Notes: generated by a model not told the origin, from the letters alone. A stretch of DNA of 64,000 bases from Saccharothrix sp. HUAS TT1 (GCF_040744945.1 NZ_CP160453.1:2790001-2854000); one strand, 5' to 3'. Shown: positions 24,007-35,036, numbered from the stretch's first letter. A program made the numbers and translations.

Positions 24007-25188
24007 TCAGTCCTTGCTGCCGCCGGGACCCTGGCGCACGACGATCGCCACCCGGTCGTCGCTGGACACCGGCGCGCCGCCCGCGGTCTTGTTGACCGTG
24101 CCGACCAGCGCCGTCGTGTCGTCCAGCAGCACCATCGGGCCGAGCCGGCCGAAGCCGTCCTCGCCGTCCAGCGTCGCCTCGGGCTTGCCGGTGAAGCTGC
24201 CGTCCGGGTTCATCGGCAGGTTCACCATGCCGGGCGTGGCGCCGGTCGACACCGACACCATGTTCGAGAACGACGCGCACCCGCCGACGCCCAGCCGCTC
24301 GGGCCACGACCACGCCGGGTCGCCGAGCGGCTTGCCCGGGTCCACCCGGTACAGCAGGTCGGCCGCCGCGCCCGCGTCGGTCACCCACGTCTTCGTCCCG
24401 TCACCCGACACGCACAGCCCGCCCGGCGACTTCAGCCCGCTCGCCACCACCGCGGAGCCCGCCGTCGGGTTGCCGCGCGCCGGCCGGCCGTTGGCGTCGA
24501 TCCGCAGCACCTTCCCGGCCAGCGAGCCCGGGTCGAGCGCGGCCGCGGGCGAGCCCGCGTCGCCGGTGGCCACCAGCAGCGCGCCGTCGCGGTCGTGGGC
24601 CAGCGAACCCCGGTTGCCGGTCGGCCCCTTCGGGATGCCGGTCAGCACCGGCTTCGGCACGTCGCCGGGCGCGATCCGGAGCACCCGGTTGTCGGTCGCC
24701 GTGGTCGCGTACACGAAGATCAGCTGGTCCTCGGCGTACGTCGGCGACAGCGCGAGCCCGGTGAGGCCGCCGTCGCCCGACGCGTCCACCTCGAACTTCG
24801 CCACCTCGACCGGGTCGACGTCCTTGGTCACCCTGAGCAGCCGGCCGGTGGTGCGCTCGGTCGCCAGCGCGGTCAGCGCGCCGGTCGTCTGGTTCACGTC
24901 GGTCAGCGCCACCGCGGACACCGGCTCCAGGCACGTGCCGACGACGGCCGGGTTGAAGTCCTTGCAGCCCTGCGGCGGCGGCACCGGCGCCTGCTGCTGC
25001 CCGGGCTGCTGACCCTGGTCCGGTCCCTTCGGCAGCTCGCCGGGCAGCTCGGGCACCGGCCCGGCCTGCGGCGTCAGCTGCTGCGCCGCGCTCCACCCGG
25101 CGGGCGCCGGCTGCTCGGGGAAGCTCGCACAGCCCGCGGCCAGCAGGCCGAGGGCCGAACCGATCACCACTCCACGCAGACGCGACAC
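24007..25188 (-). CDS. LppZ-like lipoprotein with sorbosone/glucose dehydrogenase-type beta-propeller
   Basis: 393 aa. The lipobox LAAGC puts the lipidated Cys at residue 20, so the protein is anchored outside the cytoplasmic membrane. A Gln/Pro linker (residues ~45-72) precedes a beta-propeller with motifs TGLALSPTYAEDQLIFVYATT, GNRGSLAHDRDGALLVATGDAG and LAGKVLRIDANG, as in PQQ-dependent sugar dehydrogenases. Position and features match LppZ (Rv3006). Cofactor binding is not demonstrable here. GTG 25188 has TAACCT 7 bp upstream; it lies 10 bp after the hydrolase stop. Confidence 0.87.
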   Translation of the reverse strand: MSRLRGVVIGSALGLLAAGCASFPEQPAPAGWSAAQQLTPQAGPVPELPGELPKGPDQGQQPGQQQAPVPPPQGCKDFNPAVVGTCLEPVSAVALTDVNQTTGALTALATERTTGRLLRVTKDVDPVEVAKFEVDASGDGGLTGLALSPTYAEDQLIFVYATTATDNRVLRIAPGDVPKPVLTGIPKGPTGNRGSLAHDRDGALLVATGDAGSPAAALDPGSLAGKVLRIDANGRPARGNPTAGSAVVASGLKSPGGLCVSGDGTKTWVTDAGAAADLLYRVDPGKPLGDPAWSWPERLGVGGCASFSNMVSVSTGATPGMVNLPMNPDGSFTGKPEATLDGEDGFGRLGPMVLLDDTTALVGTVNKTAGGAPVSSDDRVAIVVRQGPGGSKD

Positions 25189-25198
25189 GGGTCCCAGG

Positions 25199-26068
25199 TT
25201 AGGCGCGCGGTCGTGAACGCGGGGTGAGCGGTCCGCCCGCGTCGCCGCGCACGGCCCGGCGCACGGCGTCGACCCGGTCCAGCAGCAGCTCCAGCTCCTC
25301 CACCACGACCCGCGGGTCCTCCAGCGGCAGGAAGTGCGTGTTGGGCAGCACCCGCACCCTGGCCTGCGGCAGCGCGGCGACCGCGCCGACCACCCCGCTC
25401 ACGCACGCCAGCGGGTCGTACCGGGCGGCCAGCACCGTTGTGGGGCACGTCACGCCGGTTGGGTCCAGCCGGGGCGCGCGGCCGAGCGCGAGCGCCAGCG
25501 TGAAGTACCAGCGCCAGTCGTGCTGGAGGTAGTGCCGCACGGTCCGGACCACGCGCCCGCCGACGTCCGGCACCGGCAGCCGGTGCAGCACGGCGTTCAG
25601 CAGCGGCCCGGCGGCCTTCAACGCCTTCACCCCGGCCACGCCGACCGCCCGCCGCAGCCGCACCGGCACGCCCGGCAGCCCGAGCACGCTCGCGAACGTG
25701 TCACCCGGCGTGCCCGCGACCAGCAGCAGCCCGCTCACCCGGTCCGGGTGGCGCAGCGCCAGCTCGACGGCCACCGTCACGCCCATCGACCAGCCCATCA
25801 CCACGCACCGCTCGATCCCGGCGGCGTCCAGCACGGCCAGCGCGTCGGCGACGTGGTCGGCCGGCTCGATGCGACCGGGGTCGGCCGGCCGCGCCGACCC
25901 CAGGGCGCCGCGGTGGTACCAGCTGTGCACGCGCGCCGCGGGCGTCTCGGGCCACACCGAGGGCACCGCGCCGAGACCGGGGCTCAGCAGCACGTCCGGC
26001 CCGTCGGCGTCGGTGCGCCACACCCTGATCCGCGTGCCGTCCGCGGCGAAGACGTCGTGCTCCCGCAT
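25199..26068 (-). CDS. alpha/beta hydrolase
   Basis: 289 aa from ATG 26068. The nucleophile elbow is GWSMG (VVMGWSMGVTVAVELALRHPDRV), the Asp is likely in ARYDPLA and the His in PNTHFLPLEDP, so the Ser-Asp-His triad is complete. An oxyanion-side motif LLSPGLGAVPSVW is present. No signal peptide; probably a cytoplasmic esterase or lipase-like enzyme. It precedes the LppZ-like gene on the same strand and is divergent from the hydroxyacid dehydrogenase with 30 bp between starts. Confidence 0.88.
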   Translation of the reverse strand: MREHDVFAADGTRIRVWRTDADGPDVLLSPGLGAVPSVWPETPAARVHSWYHRGALGSARPADPGRIEPADHVADALAVLDAAGIERCVVMGWSMGVTVAVELALRHPDRVSGLLLVAGTPGDTFASVLGLPGVPVRLRRAVGVAGVKALKAAGPLLNAVLHRLPVPDVGGRVVRTVRHYLQHDWRWYFTLALALGRAPRLDPTGVTCPTTVLAARYDPLACVSGVVGAVAALPQARVRVLPNTHFLPLEDPRVVVEELELLLDRVDAVRRAVRGDAGGPLTPRSRPRA

Positions 26069-26098
26069 GGCGGCAAGTGTGCCGTAACGTGCGGTCCC

Positions 26099-27013
26099 GT
26101 GAGCCTCATCGTGCTGGTGCCCGACGACCTCGGTGTCCGCGTGCTGTCCGACGTGGAGGGTGTGCGGCCCGTCCGCTACGAGCCGGGGCAGCCGCTGCCC
26201 GCCGAGGCCGCGCGGGCCGACGTCCTGGTGCCGAAGTTCCTGCACGGCACGGACCCGCGCGACGTGTTCGAGCAGCTGCCGTCGCTGAAGCTGGTGCAGC
26301 TGCTGTCGGCGGGCGCGGAGCGGTTCACCGGCGTCGTGCCCGACGGCGTGCTGCTGTCCACCTGCCGGGGCGCGCACGGCGGCAGCACGGCCGAGTGGGC
26401 GATCGGCGCGCTGCTGGCGGTCTACCGCGACTTCCCGGTGTTCGAGCGGGCCCGGCAGGAGCGGCGCTGGGACTACCACCTCACCGAGACGTTGCAGGAC
26501 AAGGAGGTGCTCGTGGTCGGCGCGGGCGACCTCGGCGAGCAGTTCCGGCGCAGGCTGGAGCCGTTCGGCGCGACCGCCACCATGGTCGGCCGCACCGCGC
26601 GGCCCGGGGTGCGCGGCGTGGCCGAGCTGCCCGACCTGCTCGGCGGGTTCGACGCGGTGCTGGTCGTGGTGCCGCTGACCGGGGAGACCACCGGGATGGT
26701 GGACGCCCGGTTCCTCTCCCGGATGAGGGACGGCGCGATCCTGGTCAACGCCGCCCGCGGCCAGGTCGTCGACACCGACGCGCTGCTGGCCGAGCTGACG
26801 TCGGGGCGGCTGCGCGCGGCGCTGGACGTGACCGAGCCCGAGCCGCTGCCGGCGGACCACCCGCTGTGGACGGCGCCGGGCCTGTTCCTCACCCCGCACG
26901 TGGCGGGCAGCTGCACGGGCCACGCCGAGCGCGCGTACGCCGTGGTGGCCGCCGAGGTCGCCCGGTTCGCCCGCGGCGAGCAGCCGGCCAACCTGGTCAA
27001 GGGCGATTACTAG
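26099..27013 (+). CDS. D-isomer-specific 2-hydroxyacid dehydrogenase
   Basis: 304 aa from GTG 26099, chosen because TAACGT lies 8 bp upstream and the longer frame would run through the divergent gene. The nucleotide-binding motif is VLVVGAGDLGEQFRRRL (GxGxxG); catalytic Arg in VNAARGQVVD, Glu in DVTEPEPLPADHPLW, His in LTPHVAGSC. It reduces or oxidises a 2-keto/2-hydroxy acid with NAD(P)H; the specific substrate is unknown. Distinct from serA, lacking any ACT domain. Confidence 0.9.
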   Translation: MSLIVLVPDDLGVRVLSDVEGVRPVRYEPGQPLPAEAARADVLVPKFLHGTDPRDVFEQLPSLKLVQLLSAGAERFTGVVPDGVLLSTCRGAHGGSTAEWAIGALLAVYRDFPVFERARQERRWDYHLTETLQDKEVLVVGAGDLGEQFRRRLEPFGATATMVGRTARPGVRGVAELPDLLGGFDAVLVVVPLTGETTGMVDARFLSRMRDGAILVNAARGQVVDTDALLAELTSGRLRAALDVTEPEPLPADHPLWTAPGLFLTPHVAGSCTGHAERAYAVVAAEVARFARGEQPANLVKGDY

Positions 27014-27085
27014 CCCGTTCGGGTGAACCGACGCTGCGGAACGGACGCTCGCGGACGTCCGCCGAACCTCCTAACGTGCGGGTGC

Positions 27086-27811
27086 GTGGCTACTCACGAC
27101 GACCGCTCGAAGGCTTCGGGCGGCTACTCCGACGACGGGTTCTACTCGACGAGTGGCGTGGGCGGAGGAGTGCACCACTTCGACGACGGCACGCGGTCGT
27201 TCGACGGCGGCGGGTTCGACAAGGACACGCAGAGCTTCGACACCACCGGGTACACACCGATCGCCGACCTGACCGACGAGCCCGCGCACCACGACCCGCT
27301 GGACGACGAGCGCAGGCCGTTCGGCTGGACCGCCGGCCCCGACCTCGGCCTGCTGGTGCTGCGGCTGGCGCTGGGCGGCGCGTTCGCCGTGCACGGCCTG
27401 CAGAAGGTGTTCGGCCTGTTCGGCGGGCCGGGCATCGACGGGTTCACCCGGTACCTGCAGTCCGCGGGCTTCCGCGAGCCGCGCATCCTGGCGTGGGTGA
27501 CGGGCGTGACCGAGCTGGGCGGCGGCGCGCTGCTGGTGCTGGGCCTGTTCACGCCCCTGGCGGCGGCCGGCGTGCTCGGCGTGATGGCCAACGTGATCGC
27601 GCTGAAGTACCGGGGCGGGTTCTTCGCGCCCGACGGCGTCGAGCTGGAGGTCGCCTACGCCGCGATGGCGTTCGCCGCGCTGTTCGCGGGTCCGGGCCGG
27701 GCGGCCCTGGACAACAACCGCAGCTGGTTCCGCCACCCGCTGCCGGCGGGCTTCCTCTGCCTGGTGCTGGCCGCCGGCGCGACCGCCGCGACGCTCTACG
27801 TCTTCAGGTAG
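27086..27811 (+). CDS. DoxX-family membrane protein with long hydrophilic N-terminus
   Basis: 241 aa from GTG 27086 (TAACGT 8 bp upstream). The first ~85 residues are hydrophilic, rich in Gly/Asp/Phe (FDDGTRSFDGGGFDKDTQSFD); then four hydrophobic spans with the DoxX signature LVLRLALGGAFAVHGLQKVFG and ALLVLGLFTPLAA. The homologue Rv3005c (also near ilvBNC) is the DoxX partner of SseA and SodA in the membrane oxidoreductase complex of M. tuberculosis. A role in thiol/oxidative stress is an inference by homology. Confidence 0.87.
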   Translation: MATHDDRSKASGGYSDDGFYSTSGVGGGVHHFDDGTRSFDGGGFDKDTQSFDTTGYTPIADLTDEPAHHDPLDDERRPFGWTAGPDLGLLVLRLALGGAFAVHGLQKVFGLFGGPGIDGFTRYLQSAGFREPRILAWVTGVTELGGGALLVLGLFTPLAAAGVLGVMANVIALKYRGGFFAPDGVELEVAYAAMAFAALFAGPGRAALDNNRSWFRHPLPAGFLCLVLAAGATAATLYVFR

Positions 27812-27853
27812 GGGAGGAACCGGCCGGCGGGGACCCCGCCGGCCGACCCCCGG

Positions 27854-29698
27854 CTACTTGTTCACGTCGCGAACGGCGCCCGTGGACGCGTCGGTCGCCA
27901 TCCGGGCGTACGCGCGCAGCGCCGCCGTCACCGGGCGGACCCGCTCGACCGGCTGCCACGGCCGCTCGGACGCCTCCATCTTCGCCCGCCGCTCGGCCAG
28001 CACCGACTCGTCCACCAGCAGCTCCAGCCGGCGCGCGCCGATGTCGATCAGGATCCGGTCGCCGTCCTGGACCAGGCCGATCGCGCCGCCGCCCGCCGCC
28101 TCCGGCGAGACGTGGCCGATGGACAGGCCCGACGTGCCGCCGGAGAACCGGCCGTCGGTGATCAGCGCGCACTTGCGGCCCAGGCCCGCGCCCTTGAGGA
28201 ACGCGGTCGGGTGCAGCATCTCCTGCATGCCCGGACCGCCCGCCGGGCCCTCGTAGCGGACCACCAGCACGTCACCCGGCTGGATCTCCTTCTTCAGGAT
28301 CGCCGAGACGGCCTCCTCCTGGGACTCGACCACCCGCGCCGGGCCCTCGAAGCGCCACAGCTCCTCGTCGATGCCCGCCGACTTGATCACCGCGCCGCGC
28401 TCGGCCAGGTTGCCGTGCAGCACGGCCAGCCCGCCGTCCTTGGTGTACGCGTGCGCGACGTCCCGGATGCAGCCGCCCGCCGCGTCGGTGTCCAGCTTCG
28501 ACCACCGGTTGGACGTGGAGAACGCCTCCGTCGTGCGCACGCCGCCCGGCGCGGCGTGGAACAGCTCGACCGCCCGCTCCGACGGCGACTCGGCCCGCAC
28601 GTCCCACTCGCCCAGCCACGACGCCATGTCCGGGCTGTGCACGGTGCGCACGTCCTCGTTGAGCATCCCGCCCCGCCACAGCTCGCCCAGCAGGGCCGGG
28701 ATGCCGCCCGCCCGGTGCACGTCCTCCATGTGGTAGTCGGAGTTCGGCGACACCTTCGACAGGCACGGCACGCGACGGCTCAGCGCGTCGATGTCGGCCA
28801 GCGTGAAGTCGACCTCGCCCTCCTGGGCGGCGGCGAGGATGTGCAGCACCGTGTTGGTGGAGCCGCCCATCGCCATGTCCAGCGCCATGGCGTTCTCGAA
28901 CGCCTTGCGGTTCGCGATCGACCGCGGCAGCACGGACTCGTCGTCCTGCTCGTAGTACCGCTTGCACAGGTCCACGACCGTGCGGCCGGCCTCGGCGAAC
29001 AGCTCGCGGCGCGCGGCGTGGGTGGCCAGCGTGGAGCCGTTGCCCGGCAGCGCCAGGCCCAGCGCCTCGGTGAGGCAGTTCATCGAGTTCGCGGTGAACA
29101 TGCCCGAGCACGAACCGCAGGTCGGGCACGCCGACCGCTCCACCTCGGCCAGCCCGGCCTCGTCCACGTCCGGCGACGCGGACGCCGAGATCGCGGTGAT
29201 CAGGTCGGTCGGCGCGACGGCCACGCCGTCCACCACGACCGCCTTGCCCGCCTCCATCGGCCCGCCGGAGACGAACACGACCGGGACGTTGAGCCGCATC
29301 GCGGCGTTGAGCATGCCCGGCGTGATCTTGTCGCAGTTGGAGATGCACACGATCGCGTCGGCCTGGTGCGCGTTGACCATGTACTCGACCGAGTCGGCGA
29401 TGACCTCGCGCGAGGGCAGCGAGTACAGCATCCCGCTGTGCCCCATGGCGATGCCGTCGTCCACCGCGATCGTGTGGAACTCGCGCGGCACCCCGCCCGC
29501 CTCGCGGATCGCCTCGGCCACGATGTCACCGAGGTCGCGCAGGTGCACGTGGCCCGGCACGAACTGGGTGTACGAGTTGGCGATGGCCACGATCGGCTTG
29601 CCGAAGTCGCTGTCGGTCATGCCGGTCGCGCGCCACAGCGCGCGGGCGCCCGCGGCGTTGCGGCCGTGGGTGGTGGTGCGGGAACGGAGCGGTGGCAC
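27854..29698 (-). CDS. ilvD: dihydroxy-acid dehydratase
   Basis: 614 aa. It dehydrates 2,3-dihydroxy-isovalerate and -methylvalerate to the keto acids in valine and isoleucine synthesis. The iron-sulfur and Mg ligands are recognisable in [12 protein letters not shown] and [19 protein letters not shown]; other signatures are [21 protein letters not shown] and [23 protein letters not shown] 29698 is preceded by GGAGGA. It sits close to, but opposite in strand from, the ilvBNC operon that supplies its substrates. Confidence 0.96.
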   Translation of the reverse strand: MPPLRSRTTTHGRNAAGARALWRATGMTDSDFGKPIVAIANSYTQFVPGHVHLRDLGDIVAEAIREAGGVPREFHTIAVDDGIAMGHSGMLYSLPSREVIADSVEYMVNAHQADAIVCISNCDKITPGMLNAAMRLNVPVVFVSGGPMEAGKAVVVDGVAVAPTDLITAISASASPDVDEAGLAEVERSACPTCGSCSGMFTANSMNCLTEALGLALPGNGSTLATHAARRELFAEAGRTVVDLCKRYYEQDDESVLPRSIANRKAFENAMALDMAMGGSTNTVLHILAAAQEGEVDFTLADIDALSRRVPCLSKVSPNSDYHMEDVHRAGGIPALLGELWRGGMLNEDVRTVHSPDMASWLGEWDVRAESPSERAVELFHAAPGGVRTTEAFSTSNRWSKLDTDAAGGCIRDVAHAYTKDGGLAVLHGNLAERGAVIKSAGIDEELWRFEGPARVVESQEEAVSAILKKEIQPGDVLVVRYEGPAGGPGMQEMLHPTAFLKGAGLGRKCALITDGRFSGGTSGLSIGHVSPEAAGGGAIGLVQDGDRILIDIGARRLELLVDESVLAERRAKMEASERPWQPVERVRPVTAALRAYARMATDASTGAVRDVNK

Positions 29699-29779
29699 GG
29701 CTCCTCCAGAATTCTCAAGGGAGGTGTGGAACGCGAACGCCGCGCGTGGGGTGGGCGCGAAAGGGGCGGGGGCGGTGCC

Positions 29780-30223
29780 TCAGAGGTTACTCCGCCGCAG
29801 CGCGCCGGTGACCAGGACGGCGGCGAGCGCGAGCGTGATCACGTGCACGGCCGTGCACCACAGGCAGACCTTCCCGATGAGCACGAACTCGGCCGCCACC
29901 AGGTACACCACGAACAGCACCCCGACGCCGACGGCCACCAGCCGCGTCCAGTGCAGCGCCTCGCTGCGCCAGGCGAACGGCAGGCACACCACGGTCAGGA
30001 ACGCGAAGAACGCCAGGCCGAGCACCGCCACCGGGATGCCGAGCAGTTCGGACTGCTCGCTGCTGGTGACCGTGCCGCAGTCGATGACCTCGCCCTCGGC
30101 GCACAGCAGCGCGCCCGCGGTGTAGTGCGCGACGGTGAGGTAGGTCGAGACGGCCAGCCCCGCCAGGGACAGCAGCAGGCTGACGACCGGCACCCGGCCG
30201 GGGGTCCGCGTGTCTGAACTCAC
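29780..30223 (-). CDS. vitamin K epoxide reductase family protein
   Basis: 147 aa, four to five hydrophobic spans. The active-site CxxC is Cys120-LW-Cys123 (KVCLWCTAVH), with the loop cysteines Cys41 and Cys49 (LLCAEGEVIDCGTV) and the conserved Ser in SSEQSELLGIPVAVLGL. Bacterial VKOR reoxidises DsbA-like proteins with menaquinone, driving disulfide formation outside the cell, which the secreted disulfide-containing proteins here would need. The start overlaps the PH-like gene stop by 4 bp. Confidence 0.92.
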   Translation of the reverse strand: MSSDTRTPGRVPVVSLLLSLAGLAVSTYLTVAHYTAGALLCAEGEVIDCGTVTSSEQSELLGIPVAVLGLAFFAFLTVVCLPFAWRSEALHWTRLVAVGVGVLFVVYLVAAEFVLIGKVCLWCTAVHVITLALAAVLVTGALRRSNL

Positions 30224-30678
30224 TCCGGCGACTTTAGGGGCGGCGGCGTTGCGTCCTCGTCAGGACCGGCGTCGCCCGGCTGGTCCGGCTCGGCGGGCCC
30301 GGCTTCCGGCGTGGCGTTCGGGTCCGCCACCCGGCCGCCGCTGACCAGCGACAACGTCGGCAGGTGGCCGGCCCGGACGGCGGGCAGCCGGACCAGCGAG
30401 CCGTCCCGCAGCACGGCCGACAACCACCCCTTCGGGGTGAGCTTGATCGCCTTCACCTCGTCCCACGCGAGCACGCGCGAGCCGAACGTCGACCGCACCA
30501 CCAGCCGCTCCCCGTCCACCGTGGTCCGGTTGCGCAGCACCCACACCGCGAACCCCGCCGGCAGCAGGTAGACGGCCTGCAGACCGGGCGCGCCCCAGGC
30601 GAACGGGGTCGCGGCGATCGTGGCGAGACCGGCGGCGAGCAGGGCGGGGGTGGGGATTCGGAACACGGCTTTCGACAC
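30220..30678 (-). CDS. PH-like domain membrane protein (CFP6/Rv3004-like)
   Basis: 152 aa from GTG 30678. Two hydrophobic N-terminal spans (TPALLAAGLATIAATPFAW and LQAVYLLPAGFAVWVL) precede a bacterial PH-like segment (NRTTVDGERLVVRSTFGSRVLAWDEVKAIKLTPKGWL), then an acidic Pro-rich tail. The same gene type (cfp6) lies next to ilvB in mycobacteria. Function unknown. Divergent from the ilvB attenuator region. Confidence 0.8.
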   Translation of the reverse strand: MSKAVFRIPTPALLAAGLATIAATPFAWGAPGLQAVYLLPAGFAVWVLRNRTTVDGERLVVRSTFGSRVLAWDEVKAIKLTPKGWLSAVLRDGSLVRLPAVRAGHLPTLSLVSGGRVADPNATPEAGPAEPDQPGDAGPDEDATPPPLKSPE

Positions 30679-30773
30679 GCCCGTGATGCTGCCACCCTCG
30701 TCCGGGCGGGTGACTCCGGCCCACGTCCACGCACCTCGCGCCGTCCACGATCCGGGAGTGCCGTCCCGCACAG

Positions 30774-30803
30774 TTGACGCTCCGCACCTTTGACGGTTAA
30801 CGT
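30774..30803 (+). promoter_or_regulatory. ilvB leader promoter
   Basis: TTGACG (30774-30779), an 18-bp spacer and TAACGT (30798-30803). Seven bases separate the -10 box from the leader-peptide ATG at 30811, so transcription would begin at or next to the A of the start codon. Confidence 0.65.
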
Positions 30804-30810
30804 CAGCGGC

Positions 30811-30858
30811 ATGCAGCGCAACCTCGTTCTCGTACTTCCCAGGCGCGTCGACGCCTAG
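30811..30858 (+). CDS. ilvBNC attenuator leader peptide (MQRNLVLVLPRRVDA)
   Basis: 15-residue ORF with the run Leu-Val-Leu-Val-Leu, ending in TAG at 30856-30858. It has no Shine-Dalgarno and its ATG coincides with the predicted transcription start. Ribosome stalling at Leu/Val codons when those aminoacyl-tRNAs are short would prevent formation of the downstream terminator and let ilvB be transcribed. Similar ilvB leaders are known in actinobacteria. Confidence 0.8.
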   Translation: MQRNLVLVLPRRVDA

Positions 30859-30921
30859 GCATTCGAGCTTGCGTCGACGCGCGACCCTCGTGCGACCCGT
30901 TCGGGTTGGCGAGGGTTTTTT
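30842..30921 (+). terminator. ilvB attenuator: alternative hairpins and U-tailed terminator
   Basis: Two copies of the self-complementary GCGTCGACGC (around 30844-30853 and 30871-30880) can pair with each other or fold alone. The terminator stem ACCCTCG/CGAGGGT (30884-30890 and 30910-30916) encloses a smaller ACCC-GTTC-GGGT hairpin and is followed by six T (30916-30921). The first palindrome overlaps the last codons of the leader peptide, as attenuation requires. Confidence 0.8.
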
Positions 30922-30963
30922 CGTGCCCGGACCGTGCATTCTCCTTACCCACGAGGCAGACAG

Positions 30964-32805
30964 ATGACCAGCGCAACCTCGCGACCGGCTCCCGGCGAGC
31001 CTCCGTCGCCCCGCCCTGGACCGCGGCCGAAACCGGCCCCGCCGAGCGGCGCCCCCGTCCGCGTGACCGGTGCCCAGTCCCTCGTCCGCTCACTCGAAGC
31101 GGTGGGCTGCGAAGTGGTCTTCGGCATTCCCGGCGGCACGATCCTGCCTGCCTACGACCCCCTCCTCGACTCCACCAAGGTCCGGCACGTCCTGGTCCGC
31201 CACGAGCAGGGCGCGGGTCACGCCGCGACCGGGTACGCCCAGGCCACCGGCAAGGTCGGCGTCTGCATGGCCACCTCCGGCCCCGGCGCGACGAACCTGG
31301 TCACGCCGCTCGCGGACGCCAACATGGACTCGGTCCCGGTGGTCGCCATCACCGGCCAGCAGTCCCGGCCGCTGATCGGCACCGACGCGTTCCAGGAAGC
31401 CGACATCTGCGGCATCACGATGCCGATCACCAAGCACAACTTCCTCATCACCGACGCCGCGGACATCCCGCGGGCGATCGCCGAGGCGTTCCACCTGGCC
31501 TCCACCGGCCGACCCGGCCCCGTCCTGGTGGACATCCCCAAGGACGTGCTCCAGGAGATGACCTCGTTCTCCTGGCCGCCGGAGCTGCGCCTGCCCGGTT
31601 ACCGGCCGACGACCCGGCCGCACGGCAAGCAGGTGCGCGAGGCCGCGAAGCTGATCGCCGCGGCCCGCCGCCCGGTCCTCTACGTCGGTGGCGGCGTGAT
31701 CAAGGCCGAGGCGTCGGCCGAGCTGCTGGCGCTGGCCGAGTCCACCGGCATCCCGGTGGTCACCACGCTGATGGCGCGCGGCGCGTTCCCCGACTCGCAC
31801 CCGCTGCACCTGGGCATGCCCGGCATGCACGGCACGGTGTCGGCGGTCGCCGCGATGCAGAAGTCGGACCTGCTGGTCGCCCTCGGCGCGCGGTTCGACG
31901 ACCGGGTCACCGGCCAGCTGTCCACGTTCGCGCCGGACGCGCAGGTCGTGCACGCCGACATCGACCCGGCCGAGATCTCCAAGAACCGCCGCGCGGACGT
32001 GCCGATCGTCGGCGACTGCAAGGAGATCATCGGCGAGCTGGTCGAGGCCGTCCGGGCGGAGAAGGAGAACGCGACCCGCACGATCGACCTGGCGCCCTGG
32101 CGCCGGCAGCTGGACGTGCTGCGCGAGACGTTCCCGCTCGGCTACGACTGGCCCGAGGACGGCACGCTGTCGCCGCAGTACGTGATCGAGCGGATCGGCC
32201 TGCTGACCCCGGCGGACACCGTCTTCACCGCGGGCGTCGGCCAGCACCAGATGTGGGCGGCGCAGTTCGTGAAGTACGAGTCGCCGCGCACGTGGATCAA
32301 CTCCGGCGGCCTCGGCACGATGGGCTACGCGGTGCCCGCCGCGATGGGCGCGAAGGCGGGCGTGCCGGGTGTCCAGGTGTGGGCGATCGACGGCGACGGC
32401 TGCTTCCAGATGACCAACCAGGAGCTGGCCACCTGCGCGATCGAGGGCATCCCGATCAAGGTCGCGGTCATCAACAACGGCAACCTGGGCATGGTCCGCC
32501 AGTGGCAGACGCTGTTCTACGGCGAGCGCTACTCCAGCACCGACCTGGGCACGCACAAGCACCGCATCCCCGACTTCAAGCTGCTGGCCGAGGCGTACGG
32601 CTGCGCCGGCCTGCGCGCCGAGTCGCGCGACGAGGTGGACGCGGTCATCCAGCAGGCCATGGAGATCAACGACCGGCCGGTCGTCATCGACTTCGTGGTC
32701 GGCAAGGACGCCCAGGTGTGGCCGATGGTCGCGGCGGGCACCGGCAACAGCGAGATCATGGCCGCGCGCGGCATCCGCCCGCTGTTCGACGAAGACGATG
32801 TGTAG
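30964..32805 (+). CDS. ilvB: acetolactate synthase large subunit
   Basis: 613 aa from ATG 30964. It makes acetolactate and aceto-hydroxybutyrate, the first common step of Val/Leu/Ile synthesis. The TPP-glutamate region [17 protein letters not shown], the FAD-binding middle domain ([10 protein letters not shown]) and the TPP/Mg motif [13 protein letters not shown]...[12 protein letters not shown] are present. The first ~30 residues are a Pro-rich, variable extension. Attenuator-controlled; followed by ilvN after 47 bp. Confidence 0.97.
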   Translation: MTSATSRPAPGEPPSPRPGPRPKPAPPSGAPVRVTGAQSLVRSLEAVGCEVVFGIPGGTILPAYDPLLDSTKVRHVLVRHEQGAGHAATGYAQATGKVGVCMATSGPGATNLVTPLADANMDSVPVVAITGQQSRPLIGTDAFQEADICGITMPITKHNFLITDAADIPRAIAEAFHLASTGRPGPVLVDIPKDVLQEMTSFSWPPELRLPGYRPTTRPHGKQVREAAKLIAAARRPVLYVGGGVIKAEASAELLALAESTGIPVVTTLMARGAFPDSHPLHLGMPGMHGTVSAVAAMQKSDLLVALGARFDDRVTGQLSTFAPDAQVVHADIDPAEISKNRRADVPIVGDCKEIIGELVEAVRAEKENATRTIDLAPWRRQLDVLRETFPLGYDWPEDGTLSPQYVIERIGLLTPADTVFTAGVGQHQMWAAQFVKYESPRTWINSGGLGTMGYAVPAAMGAKAGVPGVQVWAIDGDGCFQMTNQELATCAIEGIPIKVAVINNGNLGMVRQWQTLFYGERYSSTDLGTHKHRIPDFKLLAEAYGCAGLRAESRDEVDAVIQQAMEINDRPVVIDFVVGKDAQVWPMVAAGTGNSEIMAARGIRPLFDEDDV

Positions 32806-32852
32806 CGCCGCGCCGGCCGCCGGCGGGGATCGCAAAGACGAGGACGAGTGAC

Positions 32853-34405
<1,553 letters not shown>

Positions 34406-34424
34406 GACCGGCGGCGCCACCCCG

Positions 34425-34460
34425 CGGAGCCCGCAGTGTCCCCGGACGCTGCGGGCTCCG
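34425..34460 (+). terminator. ilvBNC operon terminator hairpin
   Basis: A perfect 12-bp stem (CGGAGCCCGCAG / CTGCGGGCTCCG) with a 12-nt loop, 20 bp after the ilvC stop. No T-run follows. Confidence 0.7.
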
Positions 34461-34475
34461 GTATACCTAGGGCCC

Positions 34476-34745
34476 ATGACCGACAGCGCGCCCATCTACG
34501 ACGACAAGGCCCACGTCCGGGGCAAGCTCGACCTCACCGCCGCCGAGTGGATCCGCAGCGACGAGGGCGCGGAGGAGGAAGAGGAGCACGTCGAGATCGC
34601 GTTCGTCGAGCACACCGACGGCGTGACCTACACGGCGATGCGCAACTCCGCCCACCCGGAGGGCCCGGTGCTCGTCTTCACGCCCGCCGAGTGGGAGGCG
34701 TTCATCCTCGGCGTCAAGGACGGCGAATTCGACGAACCCTGGTGA
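34476..34745 (+). CDS. orphan DUF397-like protein
   Basis: 89 aa, very acidic (GAEEEEEHVEIAF). The C-terminal pattern TAMRNSAHPEGPVLVFTPAEWEAFILGVKDGEF matches DUF397 (RDSKdp-gpvLtFt-aeWraFl-gvk-GeF). DUF397 proteins are typically short partners of XRE-type regulators in actinobacteria, acting like an antitoxin or co-regulator; no XRE gene is adjacent here. TATACC sits 8 bp before the ATG, suggesting its own leaderless promoter overlapping the end of the ilvC terminator. Confidence 0.8.
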   Translation: MTDSAPIYDDKAHVRGKLDLTAAEWIRSDEGAEEEEEHVEIAFVEHTDGVTYTAMRNSAHPEGPVLVFTPAEWEAFILGVKDGEFDEPW

Positions 34746-34749
34746 CCCT

Positions 34750-34834
34750 CGCGCGAGTCGTACCCCCACGTCCCGCGTGTCCTACGTTCGCGACCACCGT
34801 GTCCTACGTTCAGGGCCCCTGAATTCAACGTTCA
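34750..34834. repeat. modular palindromic repeat, copy 2 (left half only)
   Basis: Degenerate A modules at 34750, 34774 and 34797, then a B module around 34819-34835 in which CCTGAA pairs with TTCAGG around a seven-base TTCAACG loop. There is no inverted right half. Bases 34779-34814 are identical to 55961-55996 in copy 4. Confidence 0.75.
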
Positions 34835-35036
34835 GGACGGTCCGCCGGGGTCCTAGTAGGACGCGCGTACCGCTTTCCACCAGGTGAAACGGGGTACCCG
34901 GGTGTCAACCGCCGGGCGGGCGCTGACTATGCTCGTTAACAACCCGGACACATCGCCGTGGCCGGCCGGCGCGGGTGACGACCTGCTCGACGGCCCCCGC
35001 GCTCCCCACCCGTTCACACCACCGGGAGCGACGTCC

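Noticed and set aside
34884..35036. 51-residue N-terminal extension of serA
   Set aside because: The extension resembles no SerA; the GTG at 35037 gives the family N-terminus and length (529 aa) and has GGGAG upstream.
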